Part shown: in pieces, positions 18,250 to 27,396 of the stretch
How the letters are laid out: each line of letters starts with the position of its first letter
Position numbering within the stretch: the first letter of the stretch is position 1
DNA from: Rhodococcus sp. 14-2483-1-2
GTDB taxonomy: Bacteria > Actinomycetota > Actinomycetes > Mycobacteriales > Mycobacteriaceae
DNA length: 64,000 bases
Reading direction: 5' to 3'
Assembly: GCF_002259405.1 (NCBI RefSeq)
Contig: NZ_NPFW01000021.1
Span: 186,001 to 250,000, forward strand
Notes under the pieces: model-generated
The model's input: only the letters and a program-made list of their open reading frames with translations
Databases searched by the model: none
What the model was told of the DNA's origin: nothing
Program-made: the position numbers and the translations under genes

Positions 18250-19524
18250 ATGACAGGCATGACAGCGTCGACTCGCACTCACCTCAGCCCGGCACTCAAG
18301 CAGGCGACCCCGATCGTCGTCGATCACGGAAAGGGCAGCTGGATCATCGGCACGGACGGGCGCAAGTACCTCGACTTCACCACCGGTATCGGCGTCACCA
18401 GTACCGGGCACTGCCATCCCCGTGTGGTCGAGGCCGCCCGCGAGCAGGTGGGCAAGATCATCCACGCGCAGTACACGACCGTCATGCATCAGCCACTTCT
18501 GGCGCTGACCGACAAGCTCGGCGAGGTGCTGCCCGCGGGGCTGGACAGCGTGTTCTACGCCAATTCCGGCTCGGAGGCCGTCGAGGCATCGATTCGGTTG
18601 GCGCGCATGGCGACCGGACGGCCGAACATCATCGCGTTCCACGGGGGATTCCACGGACGCACGGTGGCGGCCGCGTCGTTGACCACCGCGGGCACCAAGT
18701 TTCGCTCCGGATTCTCACCGATCATGGGCGGTGTGCACATCGCGCCTTTCCCGTACGCCTTCCGGTACGGCTGGGACATGGACACCGCAGTCGCTTTCGC
18801 GCTCAAGGAACTCGACTACCTGCTGATGACGATGTCCAGTCCCGCCGATACCGCTGCGTTCATCATCGAACCGGTACTCGGTGACGGTGGTTACCTGCCC
18901 ACGCCTCCGGCTTTCCTCGAGGGACTCCGCGAACGCGCGGACACCCACGGGATCGTCCTCATCGTCGACGAGGTTCAGGCCGGCGTCGGACGCACCGGAA
19001 AGTTCTGGGGCCACCAGCATTCGACGATCACGCCCGACATCGTCATCACCGCAAAGGGCCTTGCCAGTGGTTTTCCGATCTCGGCTATCGCGGCATCGAC
19101 CGAGCTGATGGGAAAGGCGTGGCCCGGATCGCAGGGCGGTACGTACGGCGGCAATGCCGTCGCCGCTGCGGCGGGTGTCGCGACGCTCGACGTCGTGCGT
19201 GAGGAAGGTCTGGTCGACAACGCTGCCGCGCAGGGCCGAGTTCTGCTCGACGGCCTGCTGGCACTGAAGTCCGAGCACTCTGCCATCGGTGATGCACGTG
19301 GACTCGGCTTGATGCAGGCACTCGAATTCGTCGACAGCGCAGGCAATCCCGATGCTGCGGCGGCCCTGCGCGTGCAACAGGGTGCGATCGACGAGGGGTT
19401 GTTGCTGCTCACCTGCGGCGCGCTCGGCAACGTGGTCCGGATCATTCCCGCGCTGATCGTGAACGACGACGAGATGCGGCAGGGCCTCGACGCGTTGTCG
19501 CGCACGCTGAAGAACGTGCTGTGA
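18250..19524 (+). CDS. Class III aminotransferase, probable diaminobutyrate transaminase of ectoine catabolism (DoeD-like)
   Basis: 424 aa from ATG 18250 (GGTGAG 5 bp upstream; GTG 18244 and ATG 18259 are alternatives). PLP enzyme of the GabT/DoeD group: LDFTTGIGVTSTGHCHP, YANSGSEAVEASIRLAR, HGGFHGRT, IVDEVQAGVGRTGKFW and PLP lysine in ITAKGLASGFP. In ectoine breakdown, DoeD converts L-2,4-diaminobutyrate to aspartate semialdehyde; a 4-aminobutyrate substrate would look the same at this level. The operon partners (semialdehyde dehydrogenase, GntR regulator) and the operator shared with the ectoine hydrolase favour diaminobutyrate. The stop overlaps the next start by 4 bp. Confidence 0.82.
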   Translation: MTGMTASTRTHLSPALKQATPIVVDHGKGSWIIGTDGRKYLDFTTGIGVTSTGHCHPRVVEAAREQVGKIIHAQYTTVMHQPLLALTDKLGEVLPAGLDSVFYANSGSEAVEASIRLARMATGRPNIIAFHGGFHGRTVAAASLTTAGTKFRSGFSPIMGGVHIAPFPYAFRYGWDMDTAVAFALKELDYLLMTMSSPADTAAFIIEPVLGDGGYLPTPPAFLEGLRERADTHGIVLIVDEVQAGVGRTGKFWGHQHSTITPDIVITAKGLASGFPISAIAASTELMGKAWPGSQGGTYGGNAVAAAAGVATLDVVREEGLVDNAAAQGRVLLDGLLALKSEHSAIGDARGLGLMQALEFVDSAGNPDAAAALRVQQGAIDEGLLLLTCGALGNVVRIIPALIVNDDEMRQGLDALSRTLKNVL

Positions 19525-22433
19525 CGTCTGCTTCCGTTCGGTCTCCGGTCTCCGCACTCGTGCAGCGAGTGCAGGAGTTGGGCATCGAGATCGACGACTC
19601 GTCCCGGCGGCTCGCCGAGTACTCCTACGACGCCTCGAACTACCGAATTCCGCCTGCGGCCGTGGTCTTCCCACGCAGCGCCGACGACGTCGTCGCAGTG
19701 ATCTCGCTGTGCGGCGCCGCTGGAGTCGCAGTCATCGGCCGCGGCGGCGGAACGTCCATGGCGGGCAACGCGATCGGCCGCGGAATCGTGCTCGACTTCT
19801 CCCGCCACATGAATCGCGTGATCTCGGTGGACACCGACTCGCGGACGGCTGTGGTGGAACCGGGAATCGTGATCTCGGAGTTGCAACGTGAGCTGGTGGC
19901 CCGGACGTCGGGGGCGTTCACATTCGCGCCCGACCCGTCCAGCAAGACACGCGCGACGGTAGGCGGGGCTGTCGGCAACGACGCGTGCGGCAATCACTCG
20001 GTGCGCTACGGACGAACAGCCGACCACACGGTGGCCATGGACGTGGTCACCGCCGACGGGCACCTTCTTCGCGTGACCCGTAGCGGTATGGAGGCAGTGC
20101 ATTCGGATGATTCGGCAGCAACCGATGCCGCCGAACGTATCTCGCGCGAACTGCACTCGCTTGCGGCGGACAACCTCGCTCTCTTCAGAGTCGAACTGGG
20201 CCGCATACCGCGACAGGTGTCCGGCTTTCACCTGTCGCATCTGTTGCCCGAGAACGGATTCGACGTCGCCCGTGCACTCGTCGGAAGCGAGGGCACGTGC
20301 GCGGTGATCGTCTCGGTCACCGTTGCCGTCGTGCCCGTCCCGTCGGCTGCACTGTTGCTCTGCCTCGGCTACGACGACGTGGTCGCTGCTGCGGCCGACG
20401 TGACGGCCATACTCGAGTTCTCGCCTGCTGCGGTGGAGGGTATCGACGACAACATCGCCCAGACGATGGAGTATCGGCGCGGACCGGACTCCGTCCGCGG
20501 GCTGCCGGCCGGGAACGCGTGGCTCTATGTCGACCTCGACGGAGCCGATACCGCCGAGGTGGAGAACAAGGCCGCCCGTCTGCTCGAGGCGCTCGGTCGT
20601 CTCGGACGCGTGAAGGAAGGCCGTATCGTCACCGACCCGGCCGATCGAACAGCGCTGTGGCGAGTACGCGAAGACGGTGCAGGCCTGGCGACCCGCCTGT
20701 CGAGCGGGGTGGAGTCCTGGGGTGGCTGGGAGGACGCGGCGGTCGCACCCGAGAACCTGTCCGCCTATCTCGCCGACCTCAACGTGCTTCTGGCCGAACA
20801 CGATCTGACCGGCGTGATGTACGGACACTTCGGTGCCGGCTGCATGCACGTGCGCATCACGTTCGATCAGCGTACGGACGCCGGGCGACGGGTGATGTAC
20901 GACTTCCTGCGCGCCGCCGCGCGCGTGGTCGTCAAGCACGGCGGCAGCCTGTCCGGCGAGCACGGCGACGGCAGGGCTCGCTCGGAACTGCTGCCGGTGA
21001 TGTACTCACCCCGCATGCTCGACGCGTTCGCGCGGTTCAAGCGCATCTGGGATCCCCGCGGGATTCTCAACCCGGGGTCGATCACCGATCCGGAACCGAT
21101 GATGGACAACCTCATGCTGCAGGGCATCCCGCAGCGGGAATGGAAGACGACCTTCGATCTGCACCAGATCGGAACCCGGGCGGATCTGGATCCGTTCGTG
21201 CACGCGACTCAGTCGTGTGTCGGCGTCGGCAAGTGCCGCACAGCGTCGGGAGGCGTCATGTGCCCCAGTTTCCGCGCGACCGGCGACGAGAAGGATTCGA
21301 CGCGGGGCCGGGCACGGGTGCTGCAGGAGATGGTGCGCAGCTCGCCGACCGTTGCCGACGGATGGGCATCGAAAGACGTGGCCGAATCGCTCGATCTGTG
21401 CCTGTCCTGCAAGGCCTGTTCGTCGGATTGTCCGGTCGGAGTTGACATGGCGACGTACAAGTCCGAGTTCCTCGATCATCACTATGCGGGGCGACTGCGA
21501 CCGCTCTCGCACTATTCGCTCGGCTGGTTGCCCCGCTGGCTGAAGGTGACGCAGCGAACGGCACCGCTGCTCAACCGTCTGCTCACCCCGCGCATCGCGG
21601 CCCTGGCGGCTCGACTCGGTGGGCTGACCACCGAGCGGCCGTTGCCGCGCTTCGCGTCGGCGAAGGAACTGGCTCACGAAATCAGGATCGGCGGAGGCCG
21701 CGCCGCCGACGTGGTGTTGGTCGTCGACACGTTCACCCAGGGCTTTCGCCCCGAGGTCGCGGGCGCGGCGCAACGCGTGCTCGAGGATTCCGGTCGCAGC
21801 ACCGAATGCCGGACCGACGTGTGCTGTGGTCTGACCTGGATTTCGACGGGCCAGCTGAAGGCCGCCCGCAAGCACCTCACGAAAGCCGTTGCCGCACTGG
21901 ACGACGGCACCGACCGACCGATCGTGGTCACCGAACCGAGCTGCGCGGCGGCGTTCCGCAAGGACATGCCGGAGCTGGTTCCCACTGCGGCCGCGAGACG
22001 GGTCGCCGCGCGGGTACAGAGTTTCGCCGGCGCGGTGATCGATCAGGCCGCCGCCGGGTGGGTGCCCTCGGCCGAGGTTCCCGATTCGGTGACAGTACAG
22101 ACCCACTGCCACGAATACGCGGTGTTCGGCAACGCCACTCAGCGCACGGCATTGGCGGCCGTCGGTATCGAGGCGGTGCGCGAGGCCACCGGGTGCTGCG
22201 GCGTGGCAGGCAATTTCGGCTTCGAGTCTCGGCACTACGAGCTCAGCATGGCCGTCGCAGAACAGGCCCTGGCGCCTGCACTGCGTGATGCCGAGCCAGA
22301 CACTCCGATTCTGACCGACGGATTCTCCTGCCACATGCAGGTGCGTCAACTCACCGGTGACCTGACCAGCGATGCGTCCGTACACCTGGCGCAGATACTC
22401 GATCCACGTTCGACGAAAGGACCGCGGACATGA
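19521..22433 (+). CDS. FAD-binding and Fe-S cluster D-2-hydroxyacid dehydrogenase (YdiJ/Dld-like)
   Basis: 970 aa, GTG start overlapping the previous stop. FAD_binding_4 domain (about 40-230, GRGGGTSMAGNAIGRG, SSKTRATVGGAVGNDACG), FAD-oxidase C-terminal domain (about 240-540, ending SGEHGDGRARSELLP), Fe-S region with CVGVGKCR (565) and CLSCKACSSDCPVG (627), and two CCG domains (DVCCGLTW near 767, GCCGVAGNFG near 891). This layout is that of large FAD/Fe-S enzymes oxidising D-2-hydroxyglutarate or D-lactate and passing electrons to the respiratory chain. It is not part of the described ectoine pathway, so its substrate here is open; it may oxidise a 2-hydroxy acid by-product. Confidence 0.85.
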   Translation: MTSASVRSPVSALVQRVQELGIEIDDSSRRLAEYSYDASNYRIPPAAVVFPRSADDVVAVISLCGAAGVAVIGRGGGTSMAGNAIGRGIVLDFSRHMNRVISVDTDSRTAVVEPGIVISELQRELVARTSGAFTFAPDPSSKTRATVGGAVGNDACGNHSVRYGRTADHTVAMDVVTADGHLLRVTRSGMEAVHSDDSAATDAAERISRELHSLAADNLALFRVELGRIPRQVSGFHLSHLLPENGFDVARALVGSEGTCAVIVSVTVAVVPVPSAALLLCLGYDDVVAAAADVTAILEFSPAAVEGIDDNIAQTMEYRRGPDSVRGLPAGNAWLYVDLDGADTAEVENKAARLLEALGRLGRVKEGRIVTDPADRTALWRVREDGAGLATRLSSGVESWGGWEDAAVAPENLSAYLADLNVLLAEHDLTGVMYGHFGAGCMHVRITFDQRTDAGRRVMYDFLRAAARVVVKHGGSLSGEHGDGRARSELLPVMYSPRMLDAFARFKRIWDPRGILNPGSITDPEPMMDNLMLQGIPQREWKTTFDLHQIGTRADLDPFVHATQSCVGVGKCRTASGGVMCPSFRATGDEKDSTRGRARVLQEMVRSSPTVADGWASKDVAESLDLCLSCKACSSDCPVGVDMATYKSEFLDHHYAGRLRPLSHYSLGWLPRWLKVTQRTAPLLNRLLTPRIAALAARLGGLTTERPLPRFASAKELAHEIRIGGGRAADVVLVVDTFTQGFRPEVAGAAQRVLEDSGRSTECRTDVCCGLTWISTGQLKAARKHLTKAVAALDDGTDRPIVVTEPSCAAAFRKDMPELVPTAAARRVAARVQSFAGAVIDQAAAGWVPSAEVPDSVTVQTHCHEYAVFGNATQRTALAAVGIEAVREATGCCGVAGNFGFESRHYELSMAVAEQALAPALRDAEPDTPILTDGFSCHMQVRQLTGDLTSDASVHLAQILDPRSTKGPRT

Positions 22434-23905
22434 CCGCCAGTTCGACCACCGGCCTCACTCGCCCCACCATCACTGCTCCGACCGAACTGTTCATCGGAGG
22501 CGAGTGGACAGCCGCAGCATCCGATGCCCGGTTCGATGTCATCGATCCCGCCAGCGGCGAGGTCATCGCCGGCGTCGCCGACGGCAGCATCGACGATGCC
22601 GAGAAGGCCATGGCCGCAGCGGTCGACGCCGCCGCCGACTGGGCCGCGATGCCGCCGCGTGCGCGCAGCGAAATCCTCCGCACAGCATACGAATTGATCA
22701 TGGCGCGGTCGGAGGAGCTCGCTGCGATCATCACCGCGGAAATGGGAAAGCCGCTGGCCGACGCTCGTGGTGAGGTGGCGTACGGTGCCGAGTTCTTTCG
22801 CTGGTTCTCCGAGGAGGCGGTCCGCATCTCGGGCGATCACACCCTCACCGGAGACGGGAAGAACCGGATCGTGGTCACCCGCGCACCGGTGGGACCGTGC
22901 ATCCTCGTCACTCCGTGGAACTTCCCGCTGGCCATGGGAACTCGCAAGATCGGCCCGGCACTGGCCGCAGGCTGCACCGTGGTGTTCAAGCCGGCCGAGC
23001 AGACGCCGCTGACAGCACTGGCTCTGGCGGGAATCCTGCACGACGCGGGGGTCCCGGCGGGAGTGGTCAATGTCGTGACCACCACCGATGCGTCGGGTGT
23101 CGTGGGCTCGTGGATGAGCAGCGGGGCGGCCCGCAAGATCAGCTTCACCGGATCGACTGCGGTGGGCAAGATTCTGCTGGAACAGGCTGCATCGACGGTG
23201 ATGCGTACCTCGATGGAGCTCGGGGGCAACGCACCCTTCATCGTCATGGACGATGCAGATCTCGCACGCGCCGTGGACGGTGCGATGGTCGCCAAGATGC
23301 GCAACATGGGTGAGGCATGCACCGCCGCCAACCGATTCTTCGTACATCGAAGTGTGACAGCGCAGTTCGCGGACAAGCTCGCCGAGCGCATGGGTGCGTT
23401 GTCGGTGGGGGCCGGTAGTGCGCACGGTACCGAGGTGGGTCCGCTGATCGACGACGCAGGCCGCACCAAGGTGCAGACACTCGTCGACGACGCCCTGGGG
23501 CGCGGCGCGCGTGCGATCGTCGGGGGAGTGGCCCCGGACGGACCCGGATACTTCTACCCGCCGACGGTCCTCACGGACGTCGATTCGGCGTCGGATCTGA
23601 TGTCACAGGAAATCTTCGGACCGGTGGCAGCAATCGTCCCGTTCGATACCGAGGACGAGGTGATCGCCCTCGCGAACGACACCGAATGGGGACTCGTCGG
23701 ATATGTCTTCACCCAGGACATCGACCGGGCTCTGCGGATGGGGGAGCGCCTCGAGGTGGGCATGGTCGGCCTCAACACGGGTCTGGTGTCCAATCCGGCT
23801 GCGCCGTTCGGTGGCGTCAAACAGTCCGGGCTCGGCCGTGAGGGCGGAAAAGTCGGCATAGACGAGTTTCTGGAGTACAAATACTTCGCCATTCCCCGAG
23901 GCTGA
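22430..23905 (+). CDS. NAD(P)+-dependent semialdehyde dehydrogenase (DoeC/GabD-like)
   Basis: 491 aa, ATG overlapping the previous stop. Aldehyde dehydrogenase fold with TPWNFPLAMGTRKIGPALAAG, nucleotide-binding FTGSTAVGKILL, catalytic Glu in MELGGNAPFIV and catalytic Cys in GEACTAANR. Closest family is succinate-semialdehyde dehydrogenase; DoeC of the ectoine pathway, which oxidises aspartate semialdehyde to aspartate, belongs to the same group. Coupling to the class III transaminase and co-regulation with the ectoine hydrolase favour that role; succinate semialdehyde is the alternative. Confidence 0.85.
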   Translation: MTASSTTGLTRPTITAPTELFIGGEWTAAASDARFDVIDPASGEVIAGVADGSIDDAEKAMAAAVDAAADWAAMPPRARSEILRTAYELIMARSEELAAIITAEMGKPLADARGEVAYGAEFFRWFSEEAVRISGDHTLTGDGKNRIVVTRAPVGPCILVTPWNFPLAMGTRKIGPALAAGCTVVFKPAEQTPLTALALAGILHDAGVPAGVVNVVTTTDASGVVGSWMSSGAARKISFTGSTAVGKILLEQAASTVMRTSMELGGNAPFIVMDDADLARAVDGAMVAKMRNMGEACTAANRFFVHRSVTAQFADKLAERMGALSVGAGSAHGTEVGPLIDDAGRTKVQTLVDDALGRGARAIVGGVAPDGPGYFYPPTVLTDVDSASDLMSQEIFGPVAAIVPFDTEDEVIALANDTEWGLVGYVFTQDIDRALRMGERLEVGMVGLNTGLVSNPAAPFGGVKQSGLGREGGKVGIDEFLEYKYFAIPRG

Positions 23906-23920
23906 GAGAGGTTTTCGATC

Positions 23921-24634
23921 ATGCCCAGTTCGAGACGACTGACGCCCATCGACGCACGCAACACGTCGATGGTCATTGCCGACCAGATTCGCGACCGCAT
24001 CATCGACGGGTCCTACGCCCCCGGTGAGCAGATCAACGAGGCCAACGTCGCCGCGGAACTCGAGATCTCGCGGGGACCGGTGCGGGAGGCGCTGCAGCGC
24101 CTCAATCAAGAGGGGCTGCTCGTCAGCTACCGAAACAGAGGCGTGTTCGTCGTCGAGCTGAGCAGTGAGGATGTCACCGAAATCTACGAATCCCGCGCGG
24201 CGATCGAGGTCGGTGCCGCATGGACTCTGGTGCACGGTGATCGTGCGCGCCTGGTGTCGGCCGCCGACGAGCTCTCGGCCATCGTGATGCAGATGCAGCC
24301 GTTCATCGATCGGGCGGATTGGCGAGGTCTTGCCGAACGGGATCTGGCGTTTCACACCGCACTGGTCGCGGCGACGCGCAACAGCCGAATGTCGCGGATG
24401 TACGCCACACTCGCTGCGGAGGCGCGTATCTGCATGGCCAACCTCGAAACCGCGTACTACCGGCCGGAGGCGTTGGTGGAGGAACACCAGCTGATCGTCG
24501 ACCTGTTGCTCGGTTCGGATTGGGACGCACTGGAAAAGGGTGTACACGAGCACATGGACACCGCCATCCACGACCTGACTCGTGCCATGGACGAGGAGCA
24601 GGCCGAACACTCGGCACTGGCCACTCCGGGATAG
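23921..24634 (+). CDS. GntR-family transcriptional regulator, FCD (FadR) subfamily
   Basis: 237 aa, ATG start. N-terminal winged helix (about 15-80: VIADQIRDRIIDGSYAPGEQ, EISRGPVREALQRLNQEG, then GVFVVELS) and an all-helical FCD effector domain (about 90-220; candidate metal ligands in DLAFHTALV, EEHQLIVDLL and VHEHM). It is the last gene of the operon that starts at the first operator, so it is probably autoregulated. Two closely related palindromes before the hydrolase and transporter operons make it the likely regulator of all three units. Known ectoine clusters usually use EnuR (MocR type) plus AsnC instead. Confidence 0.9.
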   Translation: MPSSRRLTPIDARNTSMVIADQIRDRIIDGSYAPGEQINEANVAAELEISRGPVREALQRLNQEGLLVSYRNRGVFVVELSSEDVTEIYESRAAIEVGAAWTLVHGDRARLVSAADELSAIVMQMQPFIDRADWRGLAERDLAFHTALVAATRNSRMSRMYATLAAEARICMANLETAYYRPEALVEEHQLIVDLLLGSDWDALEKGVHEHMDTAIHDLTRAMDEEQAEHSALATPG

Positions 24635-24670
24635 TCGCCGGTCTGCAACACAGCATTTACATCCGAAGTC

Positions 24671-24714
24671 TTGCGAACCTCTCACGCCAGCGCCTAGCCT
24701 GATTGTCAACAATC
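24671..24714 (+). promoter_or_regulatory. Promoter and palindromic operator 2 of the ectoine hydrolase operon
   Basis: TTGCGA (24671-24676), 18-bp spacer, TAGCCT (24695-24700), followed directly by GATTGTCAACAATC (24701-24714), a perfect 6-bp-arm palindrome around CA. The operator lies on the predicted transcription start, the classic position for a repressor. Its core is the exact reverse complement of the core of the site at 18217-18232. Confidence 0.7.
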
Positions 24715-24745
24715 TACTAAACCGACCTCACTGAAGGGGGTGCCC

Positions 24746-26035
24746 GTGAACGACTCACCCGACGCCGCCTACGTCACCGCACTCGGACCCGACGAAACCG
24801 CAGGACGGGCCGCTCCCGGCCTGGCTCGATACCCCGATGTCCCGAACAGCACGCCGATCACGTTCACCGACGAGGAGTACGCAGCCCGGCTCGCTGCCGT
24901 CCGAGAGCGGATGGCAGCGCAGAACCTCACCGCACTCATCGTCACCGATCCCGCGAACCTCTACTACCTGCTCGGGTACAACGCGCTCTCGTTCTACACC
25001 CCGCAGATGCTGTACGTCCCGCTCGAGGGAGAGATGTACTTCTTCGCCCGCGAGATGGACGCCAACGGTGCGTTTCGCACATCGTGGCTGCCGCAGGATC
25101 GCACCTTCGGCTACCCCGAAACGTTCGTGCAGCGCAAGGACACTCACCCATTCGTCTGGGTCGCCGCGAAGCTGCGCGAACTGGGGCTGGTGAACAACTT
25201 CGAGCACGGCCAGGTGGGTCTGGAGATGGACTCGTACTACTTCAGCCCCAAGGCATTCGAGGCCTTGGTGAAGTCGCTGCCCGAATACCGATTCACCGAC
25301 TCCTACGAGCTCATCAACTGGGTCCGAGTGGTCAAGTCGCCCGCGGAGATCGCCCTGATGCGCGGTGCCGCGAAAGTCTGCGAGTCGGCGATGTCGGCTG
25401 CGTACCAGTCGATCTCGGTCGGTGAGCGGCAGTGCGACGCGGCCGCAGCCATCATGAACGCACAGGTGCGCGGCACCGAGGACTTCGGCGGCGACCATCC
25501 GGCCATCGTCCCGATGCTGCCCACCGGTGCCGGAGCCGACACCCCACACCTGACCTGGTCGCATCAACCCTTCGTGCGGGGCGAGACCACCGTCGTCGAA
25601 CTGGCCGGAGTGTTTCGGCGCTACCACATCCCGATGGCACGCACGATCGTGCTCGGAAAGCCCAGTCCGCGTTTGGATTACCTCGCCAAGTCCACCGGGG
25701 AAGCATTGAACGACGTGCTCGCAACCGTACGGGCAGGCGTCACAGCCACCGAGCTGGCGCAGGTGTGGAACACCAGCCTGGCCAAGCACGGACTGCACAA
25801 ACCGTCACGCATCGGTTACTCGATCGGCATCGCCTACGCACCCGACTGGGGTGAGCGCACCGTGAGCCTGCGCACCGACGACGAGACGGTGCTCGCCGAG
25901 AACATGACCTTCCACATCATCGGCGGAATGTGGATGGACGACTACGGATACGAGGTATCCGAAGCCGTTCGCGTCACCGACAACGGCCTCGAAACTTTCA
26001 CCGCATACCCCCGAGAACTACTGACGAAGGAGTGA
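24746..26035 (+). CDS. doeA: Ectoine hydrolase (DoeA/EutD-like, M24 family)
   Basis: 429 aa from GTG 24746 (GAAGGGG 6 bp upstream; GTG 24740 also in frame). Opens the ectoine ring to N-alpha-acetyl-diaminobutyrate in the cytosol. It has the creatinase N-domain (about 30-175) and an M24 'pita-bread' domain (about 185-420). DoeA-like stretches recalled from the Halomonas enzyme: AREMDANGAFRTSW, VGLEMDSYYFSP, GGDHPAIVPMLPTGA, PHLTW, HIPMARTIVLGKP, YAPDWGERTVSLR, MWMDDYGYEVSE. The metal ligands of true Xaa-Pro peptidases are mostly replaced, as in creatinase and DoeA. First gene of a three-gene unit; 2 bp separate it from the next gene. Confidence 0.85.
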   Translation: MNDSPDAAYVTALGPDETAGRAAPGLARYPDVPNSTPITFTDEEYAARLAAVRERMAAQNLTALIVTDPANLYYLLGYNALSFYTPQMLYVPLEGEMYFFAREMDANGAFRTSWLPQDRTFGYPETFVQRKDTHPFVWVAAKLRELGLVNNFEHGQVGLEMDSYYFSPKAFEALVKSLPEYRFTDSYELINWVRVVKSPAEIALMRGAAKVCESAMSAAYQSISVGERQCDAAAAIMNAQVRGTEDFGGDHPAIVPMLPTGAGADTPHLTWSHQPFVRGETTVVELAGVFRRYHIPMARTIVLGKPSPRLDYLAKSTGEALNDVLATVRAGVTATELAQVWNTSLAKHGLHKPSRIGYSIGIAYAPDWGERTVSLRTDDETVLAENMTFHIIGGMWMDDYGYEVSEAVRVTDNGLETFTAYPRELLTKE

Positions 26036-26037
26036 GC

Positions 26038-27396
26038 ATGACCGCATCAACGAAGGGTCGTTCGGCCGGCTCCACTCCTGCCACCCAAAGTCGTTCCGCA
26101 GGCTCCACTCCTGCCACACCGAGTCGTTCCGCAGGCTCCACTCCTGCCACCCAAAGTCGTTCCGCAGGCTCCACTCCTGCCATTCCCTGGGCCCTGCGGA
26201 CCGACAAACTGGTGGGATCGGTGATCGATTCCTCGACATCGCTGCTCGCTGCACAGAAGCACGACATCGTTCGATTCGCAATGGGATCTCCTGCCGCCGA
26301 GACGGTTCCGGCCGCTGCGTTCACCGACATCGCCGGCAGCGTGCTCACCGCGGACGCATTCGATTACGGTGCCACCGAGGGCGATCCGGGCTTGCTCGAC
26401 GCGTTGCTCACCTATCTCGATTCGGTGGGTGAACCCACGACGGAGGAGCGGGTGGTGATCACCTCCGGCGGGATGCAGGGTCTCGACATCGCATGCAAGC
26501 TGTTCATCGATCCGGGTGACCTGGTGATCGTCGAAAGTCCCACGTACACCAACGGAACCGCCACCGTGCTCAGCTACGGAGGCGACATTCTCGAGGCCCC
26601 GATGGACAGTGACGGTCTCATCGTCGAGGCGTTGCCCGAGCTCGTCGAGCGTGCGGGTCGAGTGCCGAAGATGATCTACGTGATCCCCAACTTCCAGAAC
26701 CCGTCCGGGGTCACCCTGTCGCTCGAGCGTCGTCGGCTGCTCATCGAGCTGGCGCACACGTGGGGATCGGTGATTCTGGACGACGATCCGTACGGTCTGC
26801 TCCGCTTCTCGGGTGATCCGATTCCCAGTTTCGGCACGCTCAGTCCCAACGACCCGTTGATCTTCTCGGTGCGGACCTTCTCCAAGATGATCGCCCCTGG
26901 CCTGCGAGTGGGGTGGGTGGACGCTGCCCCCGAGGCACGGCAGTTGATCGTCAACGCCAAACAGGCCATGGACACGTGCACCAATCTGCCCGGTCAGCGG
27001 ATGGTGGCCGAGTACATTCGGCGAGGCCTGCTCGACGAGCATCTTCGATCGTTGGCCTCGGTGTACCTGCCCCGCAAGGTCGCGATGCAGAACAGCATCG
27101 AAAAATACTTCGGCGAGTCGATGTCGACAACGGATCCCGAGGGAGGGTTCTTTCTCTGGGCCACGTTGCGCGGCAACGACGTCGACTTCTCGACGCAGGA
27201 CCTGTTCGAGACGGCGCTGGCCGAGGGCGTTGCCTACATACCCGGGCCGGCGTTGTCGGTGGGTGGGAAGTTCCACGATTCGTTGCGGCTGTGCTTCGCC
27301 TCGTCGACGCCCGAACGCATCGACGAGGGAATCCGACGACTGGCGGCCGCGGTGGAGAAGTCCAAGCACCTGCTCGCCTCCGATCCCACCCGATGA
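26038..27396 (+). CDS. Class I PLP-dependent aminotransferase with a repeat-encoded N-terminus
   Basis: 452 aa, ATG start after GAAGGAG. Fold type I aminotransferase of the 2-aminoadipate/MocR-domain group: YGATEGDPGLLDALL, ITSGGMQGLDIACKLF, YVIPNFQNPSGVTLS, DDDPYGLLRFSG, and PLP lysine in FSKMIAPGLRVGW. Residues 6-52 are four copies of an 11-residue repeat ([11 protein letters not shown] type), absent from the family and probably inserted repeat DNA. There is no winged helix, so it is not EnuR although it resembles EnuR's aminotransferase half. Between doeA and the deacetylase it may transaminate a diaminobutyrate-derived intermediate; the exact substrate is unknown. Confidence 0.83.
   Translation: MTASTKGRSAGSTPATQSRSAGSTPATPSRSAGSTPATQSRSAGSTPAIPWALRTDKLVGSVIDSSTSLLAAQKHDIVRFAMGSPAAETVPAAAFTDIAGSVLTADAFDYGATEGDPGLLDALLTYLDSVGEPTTEERVVITSGGMQGLDIACKLFIDPGDLVIVESPTYTNGTATVLSYGGDILEAPMDSDGLIVEALPELVERAGRVPKMIYVIPNFQNPSGVTLSLERRRLLIELAHTWGSVILDDDPYGLLRFSGDPIPSFGTLSPNDPLIFSVRTFSKMIAPGLRVGWVDAAPEARQLIVNAKQAMDTCTNLPGQRMVAEYIRRGLLDEHLRSLASVYLPRKVAMQNSIEKYFGESMSTTDPEGGFFLWATLRGNDVDFSTQDLFETALAEGVAYIPGPALSVGGKFHDSLRLCFASSTPERIDEGIRRLAAAVEKSKHLLASDPTR
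26059..26187 (+). repeat. Tandem 33-bp repeat, four copies, inside a coding region
   Basis: Units at 26059-26091, 26092-26124, 26125-26157 and 26158-26187 (last one 30 bp). Each holds GCAGG-CTCCACT-CCTGC, a short hairpin (the first unit has GGCCGG in place of CCGCAGG), and encodes RSAGSTPAT. Units 2 and 3 differ by only a few bases, which points to recent duplication. The frame is kept because 33 is a multiple of three. The same element occurs once at 57484-57519. Confidence 0.9.

Noticed and set aside
18975-20963. 662-codon minus-strand frame opposite the transaminase and FAD/Fe-S genes
   Set aside because: Crosses two real genes, no motif, composition of an antisense shadow.
26059-26187. 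CRISPR array
   Set aside because: The 33-bp repeats are directly adjacent with no spacers and lie inside an intact coding frame.
26038-27396. EnuR-type (MocR) ectoine regulator
   Set aside because: Only the aminotransferase fold is present; the N-terminus is repeat peptide and no winged helix-turn-helix is found.
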